NCBI RefSeq assembly: GCF_025755255.1
Contig: NZ_JALIEB010000011.1
Span: 62,001 to 126,000 of the forward strand
Direction of reading: 5' to 3'
Length of the DNA: 64,000 bases
Source of the DNA: Roseobacter sinensis
GTDB taxonomy: Bacteria; Pseudomonadota; Alphaproteobacteria; Rhodobacterales; Rhodobacteraceae
Within the stretch, counting starts at the first letter, position 1. Each line of letters begins with the position of its first letter. The position numbers and the translations under genes were made by a program. The notes beneath the pieces were generated by a model. That model was not told the DNA's origin. It ran no database searches and saw nothing but the letters and a program-made list of their open reading frames with translations. Shown in pieces: positions 8,673 through 18,021 of the stretch.

Positions 8673-9350
8673 ATGCGCTTTGCCCTGATCCTGCTGATGC
8701 TGCTTGCCGCCTGCGGCCGTCCGCTGACGCCGACCGAGGCCGCCTTCGCGCGCACCATCCATGGCGATACGGTGGATATCTCAAAGGTCCGGCTGGTCGA
8801 CGGCGCGCCCACCCGCGCGGTCACCTTCCGGCGGGAGCCGCGCCCGCGCACCACCTGCCGCGAGCGCATCCTGCCGCCGCCCACCGACGAGATCGTGACC
8901 TCCAAACCCGCCGCCGTCGCGCTCTGGAACCGGATCCTCTTCGACAAGGACTGGTATCTCGACGACTATCTGCCTGAATATCCGGATCAGATCAGCCTCG
9001 TCGCCGCCATGCTCTTCGCCCATGAGATGGTGCATGTCTGGCAATGGCAGAACCGCCGGGAAACAGGTTATACCCCGCTGCGGGCAGCCTTCGAGCACGG
9101 CGGCGCCCGTGACCCTTATCTCTTTGATCTTGATACAAATCCGCAGTTCAGCGACTTCGGCTTCGAACAGCAGGGCGCGATCATGGAGGAGTTCGTCTGC
9201 TGCCGCGCGCTTGATCCCACCGCGCCCCGAACCGAACGTCTGCACGCCCTGATTTCCCAAGCGATGCCCGTCGCCCCGCTGCCCGAGGCGCGCGCGTATG
9301 CCGTTGGGCTGCCGTGGGATGGCGTCGAGATCGAGGGGATCTGCAGCTGA
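8673..9350 (+). CDS. lipoprotein with HExxH motif, putative zinc metallopeptidase-like
   Basis: The 225-residue product has a lipoprotein signal peptide with lipobox LLAAC (Cys14). Mid-protein, FAHEMVHVWQWQ (His117 to His121) is a gluzincin-type HExxH zinc motif, and a Glu-containing helix EEFVCCRAL lies further on. The family is unnamed to my knowledge; similar proteins are common in Rhodobacterales. It may be an outer-membrane-anchored peptidase or a fold relative without activity. Start chosen at the ATG directly before the signal peptide; the ribosome site is weak. It ends exactly where the convergent cytochrome gene ends, with no spacer. Confidence 0.72.
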   Translation: MRFALILLMLLAACGRPLTPTEAAFARTIHGDTVDISKVRLVDGAPTRAVTFRREPRPRTTCRERILPPPTDEIVTSKPAAVALWNRILFDKDWYLDDYLPEYPDQISLVAAMLFAHEMVHVWQWQNRRETGYTPLRAAFEHGGARDPYLFDLDTNPQFSDFGFEQQGAIMEEFVCCRALDPTAPRTERLHALISQAMPVAPLPEARAYAVGLPWDGVEIEGICS

Positions 9351-9749
9351 TCAGGAGGCCTGCACGCTCTCCAGATAGATGAGCAGGGCCGCATTCGGAA
9401 CGGATGTCCGAACCCGTCTGTTGCCCACGCGCACGCGGGCGCGATTTTCGCTTTGGAGCGCCGGCAGGGCGGACATCTGCGGCCAATGCCGCCCGTCCAA
9501 CCCGTAACTGTCAAGCACCGTCAGAACGTGATCGGCCGGGAAGATACCGCCGTTCCGCAAGGCGAGCCCTGTCAGATCTGGCGGTGTCTTGCTGAGGCCG
9601 TCGACCCCGCCTCCCCCACCGCCGCGCGCATCGGCACCATGACAGATCGCGCAATTGGCGGCGTAGAGCGCAGCACCCGTCTCGCCCCGTTCACGCCCGC
9701 AGGCGGCCAGCGTCAGGGCCATCATCATGAGCATCAGAACGAACCGCAT
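9351..9749 (-). CDS. c-type cytochrome lipoprotein
   Basis: The 132-residue product begins MRFVLMLMMMALTLAAC, a lipoprotein signal with lipobox LAAC (Cys17), and carries one haem-binding motif CAICH near residue 35, followed by a Gly-rich loop and PPDLTGLALR, typical of class I cytochrome c. A Met in the MSALP segment is a candidate sixth ligand. It probably transfers electrons in the periplasm while anchored to membrane. The ATG at 9749 has GAGAGGAA just upstream; the longer frame to 9833 lacks such support. No oxidase or dehydrogenase partner lies nearby. Confidence 0.85.
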   Translation of the reverse strand: MRFVLMLMMMALTLAACGRERGETGAALYAANCAICHGADARGGGGGGVDGLSKTPPDLTGLALRNGGIFPADHVLTVLDSYGLDGRHWPQMSALPALQSENRARVRVGNRRVRTSVPNAALLIYLESVQAS

Positions 9750-9854
9750 GGTTTCCTCTCTCGTCGGACTGAACCGCCGCAATCGGCCTTGCCGACGGTC
9801 GGTTGCACGGCCATGGTCCTCTCGACCGCGCATCAGTCTAGAGGAGATGTATGA

Positions 9855-10289
9855 ATGGCCCCTTACGCCCTGATCATGTTGGTGGCCGGCATCGGCATCC
9901 CCGTGCTGGCCGCGCTGAATGCAGCCCTAGGCCTGCGGGTGGGCTCCCCCGCGGCGGCGGCCACGGTACTCTTTGCCGTGGCGTTCCTGACCTCCGCAGT
10001 CGTCATGATCGCGACGGGGCCGCAGGCGCTGGCCAAGATGACCCTTGCCCCGCGCCACCTGTTCCTTGCGGGGGTGCTGATCGCTTTCTATGTGCTGTCG
10101 ATCACCTATGTGGCCCCGACCTTCGGTGTCGGCAATGCGGTCTTCTTCGTCCTGCTGGGGCAGTTGATCAGTACCGCGTTGATCGACCACTTCGGCCTGT
10201 TCGGCGCCCGCATCTCACCGGTTGACGCCAAACGGGCCCTTGGGATCGCGCTGATGACGGCGGGAATTTTCGTGACACAGAAAGTCTAG
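9855..10289 (+). CDS. DMT superfamily membrane protein, YdcZ/DUF606 type
   Basis: The 144-residue product consists of about five membrane helices and matches the DUF606/YdcZ half-size branch of the drug/metabolite transporter superfamily (GIPVLAALNAALG start, FGVGNAVFFVLLGQL near the end, ARISPVDAKRALGIALM). Members often function as pairs or dimers; substrate unknown. GAGGAG at 9841-9846 places the start at the ATG at 9855, rather than two other ATGs just upstream. The stop overlaps the end of the convergent dehydrogenase gene by four bases. Confidence 0.85.
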   Translation: MAPYALIMLVAGIGIPVLAALNAALGLRVGSPAAAATVLFAVAFLTSAVVMIATGPQALAKMTLAPRHLFLAGVLIAFYVLSITYVAPTFGVGNAVFFVLLGQLISTALIDHFGLFGARISPVDAKRALGIALMTAGIFVTQKV

Positions 10290-11269
10290 CCTGCGTCTGC
10301 CAACTCGCGCAGGCGCGCCCAGACCGTGTCGCCAACCGGCACGTGGCTCTGCATGTCGAGCGCCTCGCCCGGCATCCTTGCCCCCTCGTCCACCGCCACC
10401 GCATCTGCAAGTGCCTGCACGCGCGCTGCGAATTCCGGTGAGGTCTCCGGATCGATCAGAATGTAGAACTGCCCGAGGTCGTGATGCGGGCCCTCAGCCG
10501 CCTTCAGCGGTTTGACATTCCGTGACAGCACAGAGCCGGTCATCCCCGCAGCCAGGATTTCGGCCATCAGGCCGAAGCCCCACCCCTTGTACCCGCCGAT
10601 TGAGACCAGCGAACCCTTCAGCGCCGCCTCCGGGTCGGTGGTGGGCGCGCCGTTTTCATCCAGCGCCCAGCCCAGCGGGATCCGCTCTCCGGCGGCCTGC
10701 GCCATTGTGATCTTGCCAAGCGCAACGGTTGTGGTCGACTGATCGAACTGCATGGCGATGCCACCCGCGCCGTCGGGGACCGAAAACGCGATGGGGTTGG
10801 TGCCGATGCCCCGGGTCTTTCCGCCTGGCGGGGCCACAATCGGCGAGGCATTGGTGAACCCGAGGCCGATGAAGCCTTCCCGCGCGATCTGTTCGGTGAA
10901 ATATCCAAGCGAGGTGCAGGTGTGGGCATGGCCGACGGCGAGGGTGGCAACGCCACACCGCCGTACCGCATCGAGTGCGGGCACCAGAGCAAGGGTGAAG
11001 GCCGGCTGCGCAAACCCATGAGCGGCATCGACATGAACCACAGCCGGGCGTGGCGTCGTGACCTGCGGTGCCACATCGCCCAGCACCCGCCCGCTTAGCA
11101 ATTGCAAACAGTAGCTTTCGACGTAGTAGAGCCCGCAGATCTTGTTGCCGCGTCCTTCCGCCTGACGCACGGCGCGCGCCACTTCGGCCGCTGCGAAGGG
11201 CGATGCGCCATGAGCCAGCAATGCCTTTTGGGTCAGTGCTTCAATCTCATCCAGTGAACGGAGGCTCAT
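10286..11269 (-). CDS. Ldh family oxidoreductase (malate/L-lactate/ureidoglycolate dehydrogenase type)
   Basis: The 327-residue product belongs to the LDH2/MDG2 family of NAD(P)-dependent 2-hydroxyacid dehydrogenases, unrelated to classical lactate dehydrogenase. Diagnostic stretches are the N-terminal helix ending GRGNKICGLYYVESYC, VGHAHTCTSLGYFTEQ, NASPIVAPPGGKTRGIGTNPIAF (split across the active-site region) and the GGYKGWGFGLMAEIL block. Members act on malate, sulfolactate, ureidoglycolate or imino acids such as delta-1-piperideine-2-carboxylate, so the substrate is open. It lies upstream of nothing obviously linked; the lol genes precede it on the same strand after 71 bases. Confidence 0.85.
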   Translation of the reverse strand: MSLRSLDEIEALTQKALLAHGASPFAAAEVARAVRQAEGRGNKICGLYYVESYCLQLLSGRVLGDVAPQVTTPRPAVVHVDAAHGFAQPAFTLALVPALDAVRRCGVATLAVGHAHTCTSLGYFTEQIAREGFIGLGFTNASPIVAPPGGKTRGIGTNPIAFSVPDGAGGIAMQFDQSTTTVALGKITMAQAAGERIPLGWALDENGAPTTDPEAALKGSLVSIGGYKGWGFGLMAEILAAGMTGSVLSRNVKPLKAAEGPHHDLGQFYILIDPETSPEFAARVQALADAVAVDEGARMPGEALDMQSHVPVGDTVWARLRELADAG

Positions 11270-11340
11270 GGGTGTCCCGGCTTTCGTGTCGTGACAGGGT
11301 GGTCAGAAGCGGCCGGCGGCGTCAAGCGCGCGGGCCAGGC

Positions 11341-12024
11341 TCAGATGTCCACCAGCCGCCCGGCTTCGAGGCGGATTCGCCGATCCATGCGGGCGGCGAG
11401 GTCCATGTTGTGTGTCGCGATCACCGCGGACAGCCCGGTGCCGCGGACCAGTTCCATCAGCGCATCGAAGACCTGATCGGAGGTGACGGGATCGAGATTG
11501 CCCGTAGGCTCATCTGCCAGCAGAAGCCCGGGCGCGTTGGCCAACGCACGGCAGAAGGCCACGCGTTGTTGTTCCCCCCCCGAAAGCGCGGCGGGCCGGT
11601 GACTCGCGCGCGGCGCAAGACCCACCCGGTCGAGCAGCTCACGCGCGCGGGTGTCTGCCTTCTTCCGCGGGGTGCCATTGGCGAGCTGCGGCAAGACGAT
11701 GTTTTCCAGGGCCGAGAACTCCGGCAGCAAGTGGTGAAACTGATAGACAAAGCCCACATCGGCACGGCGCACGGCCGTCCGCCGGGTGTCGGGCAGGCCG
11801 CTCATATCCTGCCCCGCAATCGCGACGCGCCCGGCATCTGCACTGTCAAGCAAGCCCGCGATATGCAGCAGCGTGGATTTGCCTGCGCCGGACGGTGCGA
11901 CCAGGGCGATCACCTCGCCACGGGCGACCGAAAGCTCGATGCCGCGCAGCACCGAAACCTCGCCCGGCAGACCGCGGTTGTAGGATTTCTCGATGCCGCT
12001 CAGCAGCAGCGCGGGCTCACTCAT
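11341..12024 (-). CDS. lolD: lipoprotein-releasing system ATP-binding protein
   Basis: LolD powers extraction of lipoproteins from the inner membrane for delivery to LolA. The 227-residue protein has Walker [10 protein letters not shown] near residue 45, the ABC signature [11 protein letters not shown] and Walker [13 protein letters not shown]. Its start overlaps the end of the permease gene by eight bases, so the two are translationally coupled. As in other alphaproteobacteria there is one permease gene rather than separate lolC and lolE. Confidence 0.92.
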   Translation of the reverse strand: MSEPALLLSGIEKSYNRGLPGEVSVLRGIELSVARGEVIALVAPSGAGKSTLLHIAGLLDSADAGRVAIAGQDMSGLPDTRRTAVRRADVGFVYQFHHLLPEFSALENIVLPQLANGTPRKKADTRARELLDRVGLAPRASHRPAALSGGEQQRVAFCRALANAPGLLLADEPTGNLDPVTSDQVFDALMELVRGTGLSAVIATHNMDLAARMDRRIRLEAGRLVDI

Positions 12025-13303
12025 ACCGCAAGGCCTCGACCGGGTTCATCCGCGCGGCACGGCGCGCCGGGAAGAGCGTCACGACGAAGGACAGCCCCAG
12101 TGACAGCGCGACAGCCGAGAGCACATCCTCCAGATGCAGCTGGGCAGGCAGCGCGTAGATCCCGCGGATCGACGGATCCCAGACGCCGCCACCCATCATG
12201 ACGTTCACGAAGGAGAAGATCGGATCGATGTAAAGCGCGAAGAGCGAGCCGAGGATCACGCCGAAGACCGTACCAAGAAGCCCGGTGAAAGCGCCGCAGA
12301 TGAAGAAGATCCGCATGACGGAGCCCTGGCTCAGCCCCATGGTCCGCAAGATGCCGATGTCGCGCCCCTTGTTCTTGACCAGCATGATCAGCCCCGAGAC
12401 GATGTTCATCGCCGCGATCAGGACGAGGATCGAGAGGATCACGAACATCACGTTGTCCTCCACCTCCAACGCGCGCAGAAAGCCGCCCGAGGCGTCCTGC
12501 CAGGTCCAGACCTGGGCCCGGTCTCCGGCCGCGGCGAGCAGCGTCGGGGCCAGGCTGTCCACGTGTTCCGGCTGCTCGACCATCACCTCAACTTCATCGG
12601 CCAACCCCTCTCGATTAAAGAAGGATTGCGCTTCGGAAAACGGAAGGTAGGCGCGAGTCCGGTCGATATCGTAGCGGCCCGCGCTGAAGATATAGGTCAC
12701 CTCATATCCGTTGACCCGCGGCGATGTGCCAAAGGCCGTCTTGACCCCGTCCGGCGAGATCAGCCGGATCGTATCGCCGACGCCCACGCCAAGCTCGCGG
12801 GCAACCCCGGAGCCGAGCGCGATGCCGTCGGCAAAGCCAGCGATGTCACCGCGCGCGGTCTCCGGGTCGGCGATCCGGGGCAGCGTTTGCAGGTCATCCG
12901 GCGCGATACCGAAGATTTCGACCCCGGCGTTGCGACCCTGGCTCGCGGCCATCACCTGACCGCGGATAAGCGGGGCTGCCCGCACCACACCCGGCACCTC
13001 CGCCAGACGCGCGGCGAGCGCATCGTAGTCGCTGATGGAGCGGTCGATCTGCCCCGCTTCGGTGACCTGCCCCAGCGAATAGACCGTGACATGCGCGTTG
13101 GCGCCCAGGATCGTATCGACGAACTCCGCCCGAAAGCCGGAGCGGACGGCGAGCGTTGCAATCAGCGCAAAGACCGCCAGCGTGATGCCGATCAGGCTGA
13201 TCCAGGTCATGACACTGACGCCACCTTCGGCCCGACGGGCACGCAGATAGCGCCAGGCGATCATCCACTCGAAGGGGGCAAAGGGTGCCGGTGAAGAGGC
13301 CAT
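12017..13303 (-). CDS. lolE: lipoprotein-releasing ABC transporter permease (LolC/LolE family)
   Basis: The 428-residue product has the LolC/E topology: one N-terminal membrane helix ([23 protein letters not shown]), a large periplasmic domain, and three C-terminal helices, including the FtsX-like segment [24 protein letters not shown]. With LolD it forms the complex that releases lipoproteins to LolA. The ATG at 13303 has AGGGAA upstream; an upstream extension to 13465 is Arg/Cys-rich and unlike the family. Cotranscribed with lolD. Confidence 0.92.
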   Translation of the reverse strand: MASSPAPFAPFEWMIAWRYLRARRAEGGVSVMTWISLIGITLAVFALIATLAVRSGFRAEFVDTILGANAHVTVYSLGQVTEAGQIDRSISDYDALAARLAEVPGVVRAAPLIRGQVMAASQGRNAGVEIFGIAPDDLQTLPRIADPETARGDIAGFADGIALGSGVARELGVGVGDTIRLISPDGVKTAFGTSPRVNGYEVTYIFSAGRYDIDRTRAYLPFSEAQSFFNREGLADEVEVMVEQPEHVDSLAPTLLAAAGDRAQVWTWQDASGGFLRALEVEDNVMFVILSILVLIAAMNIVSGLIMLVKNKGRDIGILRTMGLSQGSVMRIFFICGAFTGLLGTVFGVILGSLFALYIDPIFSFVNVMMGGGVWDPSIRGIYALPAQLHLEDVLSAVALSLGLSFVVTLFPARRAARMNPVEALRYE

Positions 13304-13355
13304 GAGGTTCCCTAAAGCTGACGTGCGCGCAACCTGAGGCTTTGCACGCAGAGGG

Positions 13356-13853
13356 TCAAGCCGCCATCGTCCGGCGACGCAGCGGCCAGCGCAGAGCGGC
13401 CAGAAAGGCAGCGCAAGACAGGCTGCCCGCAACAAAACCGACAGCTGCAAAGAGCGCCGCGGCAAAGGTCATGGGCAAGGCCGGCTCAAAGGCCTGCCAG
13501 GCCCGTCCGGCCAGCTCGCGATCGGTCAGGCGCAGGGCGTGATAGGCGCGCATGAACGGCCCCTGCCCCTGCAGGACGGCCAGATCCGACTGCAGGCGCG
13601 CGTGCCGCTCGAAGGTGCGGATCATATCGGCGCGGCGCCGCTCGACGAAGGCCGTGCCGCGCAATTCCTCCAACGCCTCCGCCCGGCTCAGCCCTTCTGC
13701 AGCCGCCGAGGCATCGAAATCGGCAACCACCTGGCTCAGCGCATCAACCGCACCGCCGAGCCGTTGCAGATACTGTTGGGAATAGGCTGGGAATTGGGCC
13801 GCTCCGAATGCACCGGCCAAGCCGGCGGCCAGAGTCACTGCGCGAAGGATCAT
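13356..13853 (-). CDS. DUF2937 family membrane protein
   Basis: The 165-residue protein has an N-terminal hydrophobic helix (AVTLAAGLAGAFGAAQFPAY), a central charged helical region with the conserved LGGAVDALSQVVADFDASA stretch, and a C-terminal membrane hairpin followed by an Arg-rich tail. This matches DUF2937, of unknown function. AGGAG six to seven bases upstream supports the ATG at 13853 over a TTG at 13871. It lies 71 bases downstream of proS on the same strand and may share its transcript. Confidence 0.82.
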   Translation of the reverse strand: MILRAVTLAAGLAGAFGAAQFPAYSQQYLQRLGGAVDALSQVVADFDASAAAEGLSRAEALEELRGTAFVERRRADMIRTFERHARLQSDLAVLQGQGPFMRAYHALRLTDRELAGRAWQAFEPALPMTFAAALFAAVGFVAGSLSCAAFLAALRWPLRRRTMAA

Positions 13854-13924
13854 ATCCGTGCTCCTGCTCAACCCCCCGGCAGCATGCGGCTAGATGTATC
13901 AGAACGGTGCGCCCTCGAAAAGCC

Positions 13925-15316
13925 TCAGATGTAGGTGTGGAAGGCGCGGCTGCGCATCATCTCCACATGTTCGCTGGTGTCATGGCCGCCATAGATCTCG
14001 ACGATCTTCTCCACCGCCTGCTCTGGCGGCAGCTCTTCGCTCTCACCCGTCTTGCGGCTTGTGAGCTCGACCACGCCGGTCTTCAGCCCCCGCGGGCCGA
14101 CCGTGATACGCCAGGGCAGACCGATCAGGTCCATCGTGGCGAACTTGCCGCCGGCACGCTCGTCCCGGTCGTCATAGAGCGGCTCCAACCCTTTCGATTG
14201 CAGGCTCGCGTAGAGCCGGTCGCAGGCGGCATCCGCCGCCGCATCGCCCTGCTTGAGGTTCACGATCCCGCAGTGGAAGGGCGTGACACCTTCGGGCCAG
14301 ATGATCCCCTTCTCGTCATGGCTGGCCTCGATGATGGCACCGACCAGACGGCTCACCCCAATGCCGTGGCTGCCCATATGCACCGGCGTCGGCTTGCCGT
14401 CGGGGCCTTGAACGGTGGCGCCCATGGGCTCGGAATATTTGGTTCCGAAGTAGAAGATCTGGCCCACTTCGATGCCGCGCGCGGTCCGCCTGCGCTCTTC
14501 CGGGATCTGGTTGAAGAGCGCCGCGTCGTGCGTCTCATCGGTGCGCGCGTATTTCGTCGTGAACTCTTCCATGATCGCCGCGCATTGCTCGACGCTGTTA
14601 TAGTCGATCTCGCGGTCACCGAAGGTAAGGTCCGTCACTGCGCTGTCGTAGAACACCTCCGACTCGCCTGTGTCCGCGAGCACTAGGAACTCATGGGTGT
14701 CATCTCCACCGATAGGCCCGCTGTCCGCCCGCATCGGGATCGCCTGCAGCCCCATCCGCTCGTAGGTGCGCAAGTAGCTCACCAAATGGCGGTTGTAGGC
14801 GTGCAGCGCGTCTTCCTTCGTGAGGTCGAAGTTGTAGCCGTCTTTCATCAGGAACTCGCGGCCCCGCATCACGCCAAAGCGCGGCCGCATCTCGTCACGG
14901 AACTTCCACTGGATATGATAGAGAGTCAGCGGCAGGTCCTTGTAGCTGCCCACGTGGGCGCGGAAGATGTCGGTGATCATCTCCTCATTGGTGGGGCCGT
15001 AGAGCATATCGCGGTCGTGCCGGTCGCGGATGCGCAGCAACTCCTCGCCATAGGCATCGTAGCGCCCGCTCTCACGCCACAGATCCGCCGGTTGCAGCGT
15101 CGGCATCAGCACGGGGATATGCCCCGCCCGCACCTGCTCTTCGTGCACGATGTTTTCCAGCTTGCGCAGCACCTTGAAGCCCAGCGGCAGCCAGGAATAG
15201 ATGCCCGCCGCGTTCTGCTTGATCATGCCCGCGCGCAGCATCAGGCGATGCGACACGATCTGCGCCTCGGCGGGGGTTTCCCGCAAGACGGGCAGAAAAT
15301 AGCGGGTCAGGCGCAT
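13925..15316 (-). CDS. proS: prolyl-tRNA synthetase, short alphaproteobacterial type
   Basis: Class II aminoacyl-tRNA synthetase charging tRNA-Pro in the cytoplasm. The 463-residue length, about 100 residues shorter than E. coli ProS, reflects absence of the inserted editing domain, typical for alphaproteobacteria. Motif 1 and 2 regions ([17 protein letters not shown] N-terminus, [21 protein letters not shown]) and motif 3 ([18 protein letters not shown]) are present, followed by the anticodon-binding domain. GAGAGGA before the ATG supports the start. Not known to be clustered with DUF2937 functionally. Confidence 0.96.
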   Translation of the reverse strand: MRLTRYFLPVLRETPAEAQIVSHRLMLRAGMIKQNAAGIYSWLPLGFKVLRKLENIVHEEQVRAGHIPVLMPTLQPADLWRESGRYDAYGEELLRIRDRHDRDMLYGPTNEEMITDIFRAHVGSYKDLPLTLYHIQWKFRDEMRPRFGVMRGREFLMKDGYNFDLTKEDALHAYNRHLVSYLRTYERMGLQAIPMRADSGPIGGDDTHEFLVLADTGESEVFYDSAVTDLTFGDREIDYNSVEQCAAIMEEFTTKYARTDETHDAALFNQIPEERRRTARGIEVGQIFYFGTKYSEPMGATVQGPDGKPTPVHMGSHGIGVSRLVGAIIEASHDEKGIIWPEGVTPFHCGIVNLKQGDAAADAACDRLYASLQSKGLEPLYDDRDERAGGKFATMDLIGLPWRITVGPRGLKTGVVELTSRKTGESEELPPEQAVEKIVEIYGGHDTSEHVEMMRSRAFHTYI

Positions 15317-15552
15317 GGGATGTCCTCTCAGGTCTTGGTTCAGACCTGATTAGGCCAAACGGCAGGGGCTCGCAATCGCGAAACCCGCGTCAACGGCTGC
15401 GTGGACAGTGCTGTTCCGACGCTTGAAAAGACGGCGTGTGCAAATGTTACACGTTTCTCACAAGGCCGCGAGCGCGCTGATCTGCCGCCTCCGCGGGCCC
15501 GTAAGCCTTGCATGTCAACAGGACATGAATGAACATCCAGGAGGTCTGAACC
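15317..15552. other. divergent intergenic region between proS and the fasciclin gene
   Basis: This 236-base region carries the promoters of proS (minus) and the fasciclin gene (plus). Near 15439 a short palindromic GTTACACGTTT segment is visible but no clear -35/-10 pair. A strong AGGAGG at 15539-15544 belongs to the fasciclin gene. I see no further small gene. Confidence 0.4.
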
Positions 15553-16068
15553 ATGACACGTTTCCGCACCATCGCAGCCGCCGCTGCCACCGCCCTTTCG
15601 CTGGGCACCGCAGCACCGGCCGCCGACATCGTCGAGATCGCCTCGGGGGACGAGCGCTTCTCGACGCTGGTCGCCGCCGTCTCAGCCGCCGGCTTGGTCG
15701 AGACGCTGCAACGCCCGGGCCCCTTCACCGTCTACGCACCGGTCAACGATGCCTTCGCGGCCCTGCCCGAAGGCACGGTTGAGACGCTGCTCCAGCCCGA
15801 GAACAAGGATCAGCTGACCAATGTGCTGCTGTATCATGTCGATGACCGCAAGCTGACCGCCGAGATGATCCCCGCAGGCTCCAACTACTTCAAACCGGTG
15901 CTCGCGTCCGAGCGGCTCTGCATCAGCAAGGGGGCCGATGGTGTCTCCATCGCGGACGGCACCGGCGAGAGCGCGAACGTCATCGTTGCGAACATCGAAG
16001 CGGACAATGGCGTCATCCACGTCGTCGACAAGGTGTTGCTGCCGGGCACACGCCCCGACTGCGACTAA
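15553..16068 (+). CDS. secreted fasciclin (FAS1) domain protein
   Basis: The 171-residue product has a signal peptide of about 22 residues ending APAADI, then a single FAS1 domain with both hallmark stretches: PFTVYAPVNDAFAALP and, near the end, DNGVIHVVDKVLLPGT. FAS1 proteins are secreted or surface proteins often linked to adhesion. Two Cys residues late in the domain (RLCISKG and the C-terminal RPDCD) could form a disulfide. AGGAGG eight bases before the ATG predicts strong translation. It appears monocistronic. Confidence 0.9.
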   Translation: MTRFRTIAAAAATALSLGTAAPAADIVEIASGDERFSTLVAAVSAAGLVETLQRPGPFTVYAPVNDAFAALPEGTVETLLQPENKDQLTNVLLYHVDDRKLTAEMIPAGSNYFKPVLASERLCISKGADGVSIADGTGESANVIVANIEADNGVIHVVDKVLLPGTRPDCD

Positions 16069-16240
16069 GGCACGGACGTCAAGACGCGGGGGTCTCGCAG
16101 CCAGCGGGGCCCCTATGCGCGCCCGGGAAATGCCGAAGACCGCGCGCAACGGACCGCCCAGACAAACAATCCGCCTTTCGCCCCTTGAATGACCTGCCCG
16201 CTTGCGCAATGTGACCTGTGACAGTCACATCGGAGCGCTC

Positions 16241-17308
16241 ATGGCCCTGCCCGTTCAGAAACAAATGCTCTACTGGGGGATCGCCGCGGCGGTCTTTCTG
16301 GCACTGCTCTGGGCGATGGGGGACGTGCTGCTTCCCTTCGTCCTGGGCGGTGCCATAGCCTATTTCCTCGATCCGGTAGCGGATCGGCTGGAGCGGCTGG
16401 GCCTCAGCCGGGTGGCGGCGACCGGGCTGATCACCATCGTGGGGATCCTGATCTTCGTGCTGATGGCCCTGCTTGTCATCCCGACGCTCACCAACCAGGC
16501 GCTGCAACTGGTGAACGTGGCCCCCGAATACGCCAAGAGCTTCACGGCCTTCCTGACCGAGCGCTTCCCCTCGCTGCTGGATGCGAGTTCGACCGTGCGA
16601 CAGTCGATCAGCACGCTCGGCGAGACGATCCAGAGCCGCGGGGCGGAACTGCTGAACACGGCGCTCAGCTCCGTGGCTTCCATCCTGAACGTCGTCGTGC
16701 TGTTGGTGATTGTGCCGGTCGTGTCTGTCTATCTGCTTCTCGACTGGGATAGGATGGTGGCGCGCATCGACGAGCTTCTGCCGCGTGATCACGCCGATAC
16801 CATCCGGCAGCTGGCACGGGACATTGACGCGACGCTGGCCTCCTTCATCCGCGGCATGGGCACCGTCTGCCTGATCCTGGGGACCTATTACGCCTTCGCG
16901 CTGATGCTGGTGGGTCTGCAGTTCGGCCTGGTCGTGGGGTTCGTGGCCGGGCTGGTCACCTTCATCCCCTATCTGGGCGCTCTGATCGGCGGCGCGCTGG
17001 CCATCGGGCTGGCGCTCTTCCAGTTCTGGGGGGATTGGGTCTCCATCGGCATGGTGGCCGGCATTTTCGTGGTGGGACAGGTGGTCGAAGGCAATATCCT
17101 CACGCCGAAGCTGGTGGGCAATTCGGTCGGGCTGCACCCGGTCTGGCTGATCCTCGCGCTTTCGGTCTTCGGTGCCGCCTTCGGATTTGTGGGCATGCTG
17201 GTTGCCGTGCCCGTCGCAGCCGCCATCGGTGTGATCGCCCGCTTTGCCGTCAGCCAGTACAAAAGCTCGCTGCTCTATCGCGGGCAAGCGGGCCGACACG
17301 AGGACTGA
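16241..17308 (+). CDS. AI-2E family transporter (PerM/YdiK-like)
   Basis: The 355-residue membrane protein has two N-terminal helices, a central amphipathic region, and a C-terminal cluster of helices with the conserved GLVTFIPYLGALIGGALAI and NILTPKLVGNSVGLHPVWLILAL stretches of the AI-2E family. Despite the name most members have no proven role in autoinducer export; some are Na+/H+ antiporters. GGAG six bases before the ATG at 16241 fixes the start. It leads a plus-strand run with hda-like, ppk and ppx; only one base separates it from the next start, so coupling is likely. Confidence 0.9.
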   Translation: MALPVQKQMLYWGIAAAVFLALLWAMGDVLLPFVLGGAIAYFLDPVADRLERLGLSRVAATGLITIVGILIFVLMALLVIPTLTNQALQLVNVAPEYAKSFTAFLTERFPSLLDASSTVRQSISTLGETIQSRGAELLNTALSSVASILNVVVLLVIVPVVSVYLLLDWDRMVARIDELLPRDHADTIRQLARDIDATLASFIRGMGTVCLILGTYYAFALMLVGLQFGLVVGFVAGLVTFIPYLGALIGGALAIGLALFQFWGDWVSIGMVAGIFVVGQVVEGNILTPKLVGNSVGLHPVWLILALSVFGAAFGFVGMLVAVPVAAAIGVIARFAVSQYKSSLLYRGQAGRHED

Positions 17309-17309
17309 C

Positions 17310-17981
17310 ATGCCGGAGCAACTGGGGTTCAAGCTGCCAAGCGTTCCGGCGCTCGGGCGCGCCGACTTTCTCGTCGCGCCGTCGAATGCCGTCGCGGTCG
17401 CCATGATCGAGGGCGACGCCGACAAGCTTGTGCTGACGGGCCCCGATGGCGCGGGCAAGACCCACCTCGCGCATGTCTGGGCCAGCCGGCGGCGCGCGCA
17501 GATCGTCGCGGCGACGGAAGTGTGTGCTTGGGATGTACCTGCGCTCGCCCAAGGCGCGGTTGCCGTGGAAGACGTGCCCGATATCGCCACAGATGAGGAG
17601 GCGCAGAAGGCGCTCTTCCATCTGCACAATCTGGTGCTGGCCGAAGGCCACGCGCTGCTTCTGACGGGCCGCGGGCGGGTGCGAGATTGGGGCATCACCC
17701 TGCCGGATCTCGCGAGCCGGATCGCGGCAGCCCCCGCGGCCGCCCTTAAGCCGCCGGATGACACCCTGCTGGCTGCCGTGTTGGCGAAACTCTTCGCCGA
17801 CCGGCAGCTGACGCCGAAGCCAGATCTGATCCCCTATCTGATCCGGCGTATGGATCGGTCGTTTGCCGCGGCGCGGGATCTGGTCGCGCGCCTCGATGCG
17901 GCCTCGCTGGCGCAAAAACGCCCTCTGTCACGAGCACTTGCAGGGCGCGTTCTGGACAATGAGGACCCCGCCGCGCGATAA
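17310..17981 (+). CDS. hdaA: Hda-like DnaA-related AAA+ protein
   Basis: Hda homologs share the AAA+ domain of DnaA and, with the loaded beta clamp, stimulate hydrolysis of DnaA-ATP to prevent re-initiation. The 223-residue product has Walker [10 protein letters not shown] near residues 44-52, a Walker-B-like VAVEDVPDI, the sensor-like [13 protein letters not shown], and a C-terminal helical lid. The N-terminal EQLGFKLP fits a clamp-binding motif (QLxFKLP). It is shorter than DnaA and lacks the DNA-binding domain. The start is one base after the upstream stop. Confidence 0.88.
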   Translation: MPEQLGFKLPSVPALGRADFLVAPSNAVAVAMIEGDADKLVLTGPDGAGKTHLAHVWASRRRAQIVAATEVCAWDVPALAQGAVAVEDVPDIATDEEAQKALFHLHNLVLAEGHALLLTGRGRVRDWGITLPDLASRIAAAPAAALKPPDDTLLAAVLAKLFADRQLTPKPDLIPYLIRRMDRSFAAARDLVARLDAASLAQKRPLSRALAGRVLDNEDPAAR

Positions 17982-18021
17982 CTGTCACAGACACGTTACA
18001 CGGGACCCGCAGAAGGCCGCC

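Noticed and set aside
12134-13294. 386-codon plus-strand frame opposite lolE
   Set aside because: Shadow of a clear permease gene; product rich in Asp/Arg/His, without family features.
16241-17308. Autoinducer-2 export or quorum sensing by the AI-2E family protein
   Set aside because: The family name is historical and most members have no such role; no luxS or lsr genes are seen here.
16079-17764. 561-codon minus-strand frame opposite the AI-2E/hda genes
   Set aside because: Composition is His/Arg/Gln-rich as in antisense frames of GC-rich genes; the plus-strand genes are clearly real.
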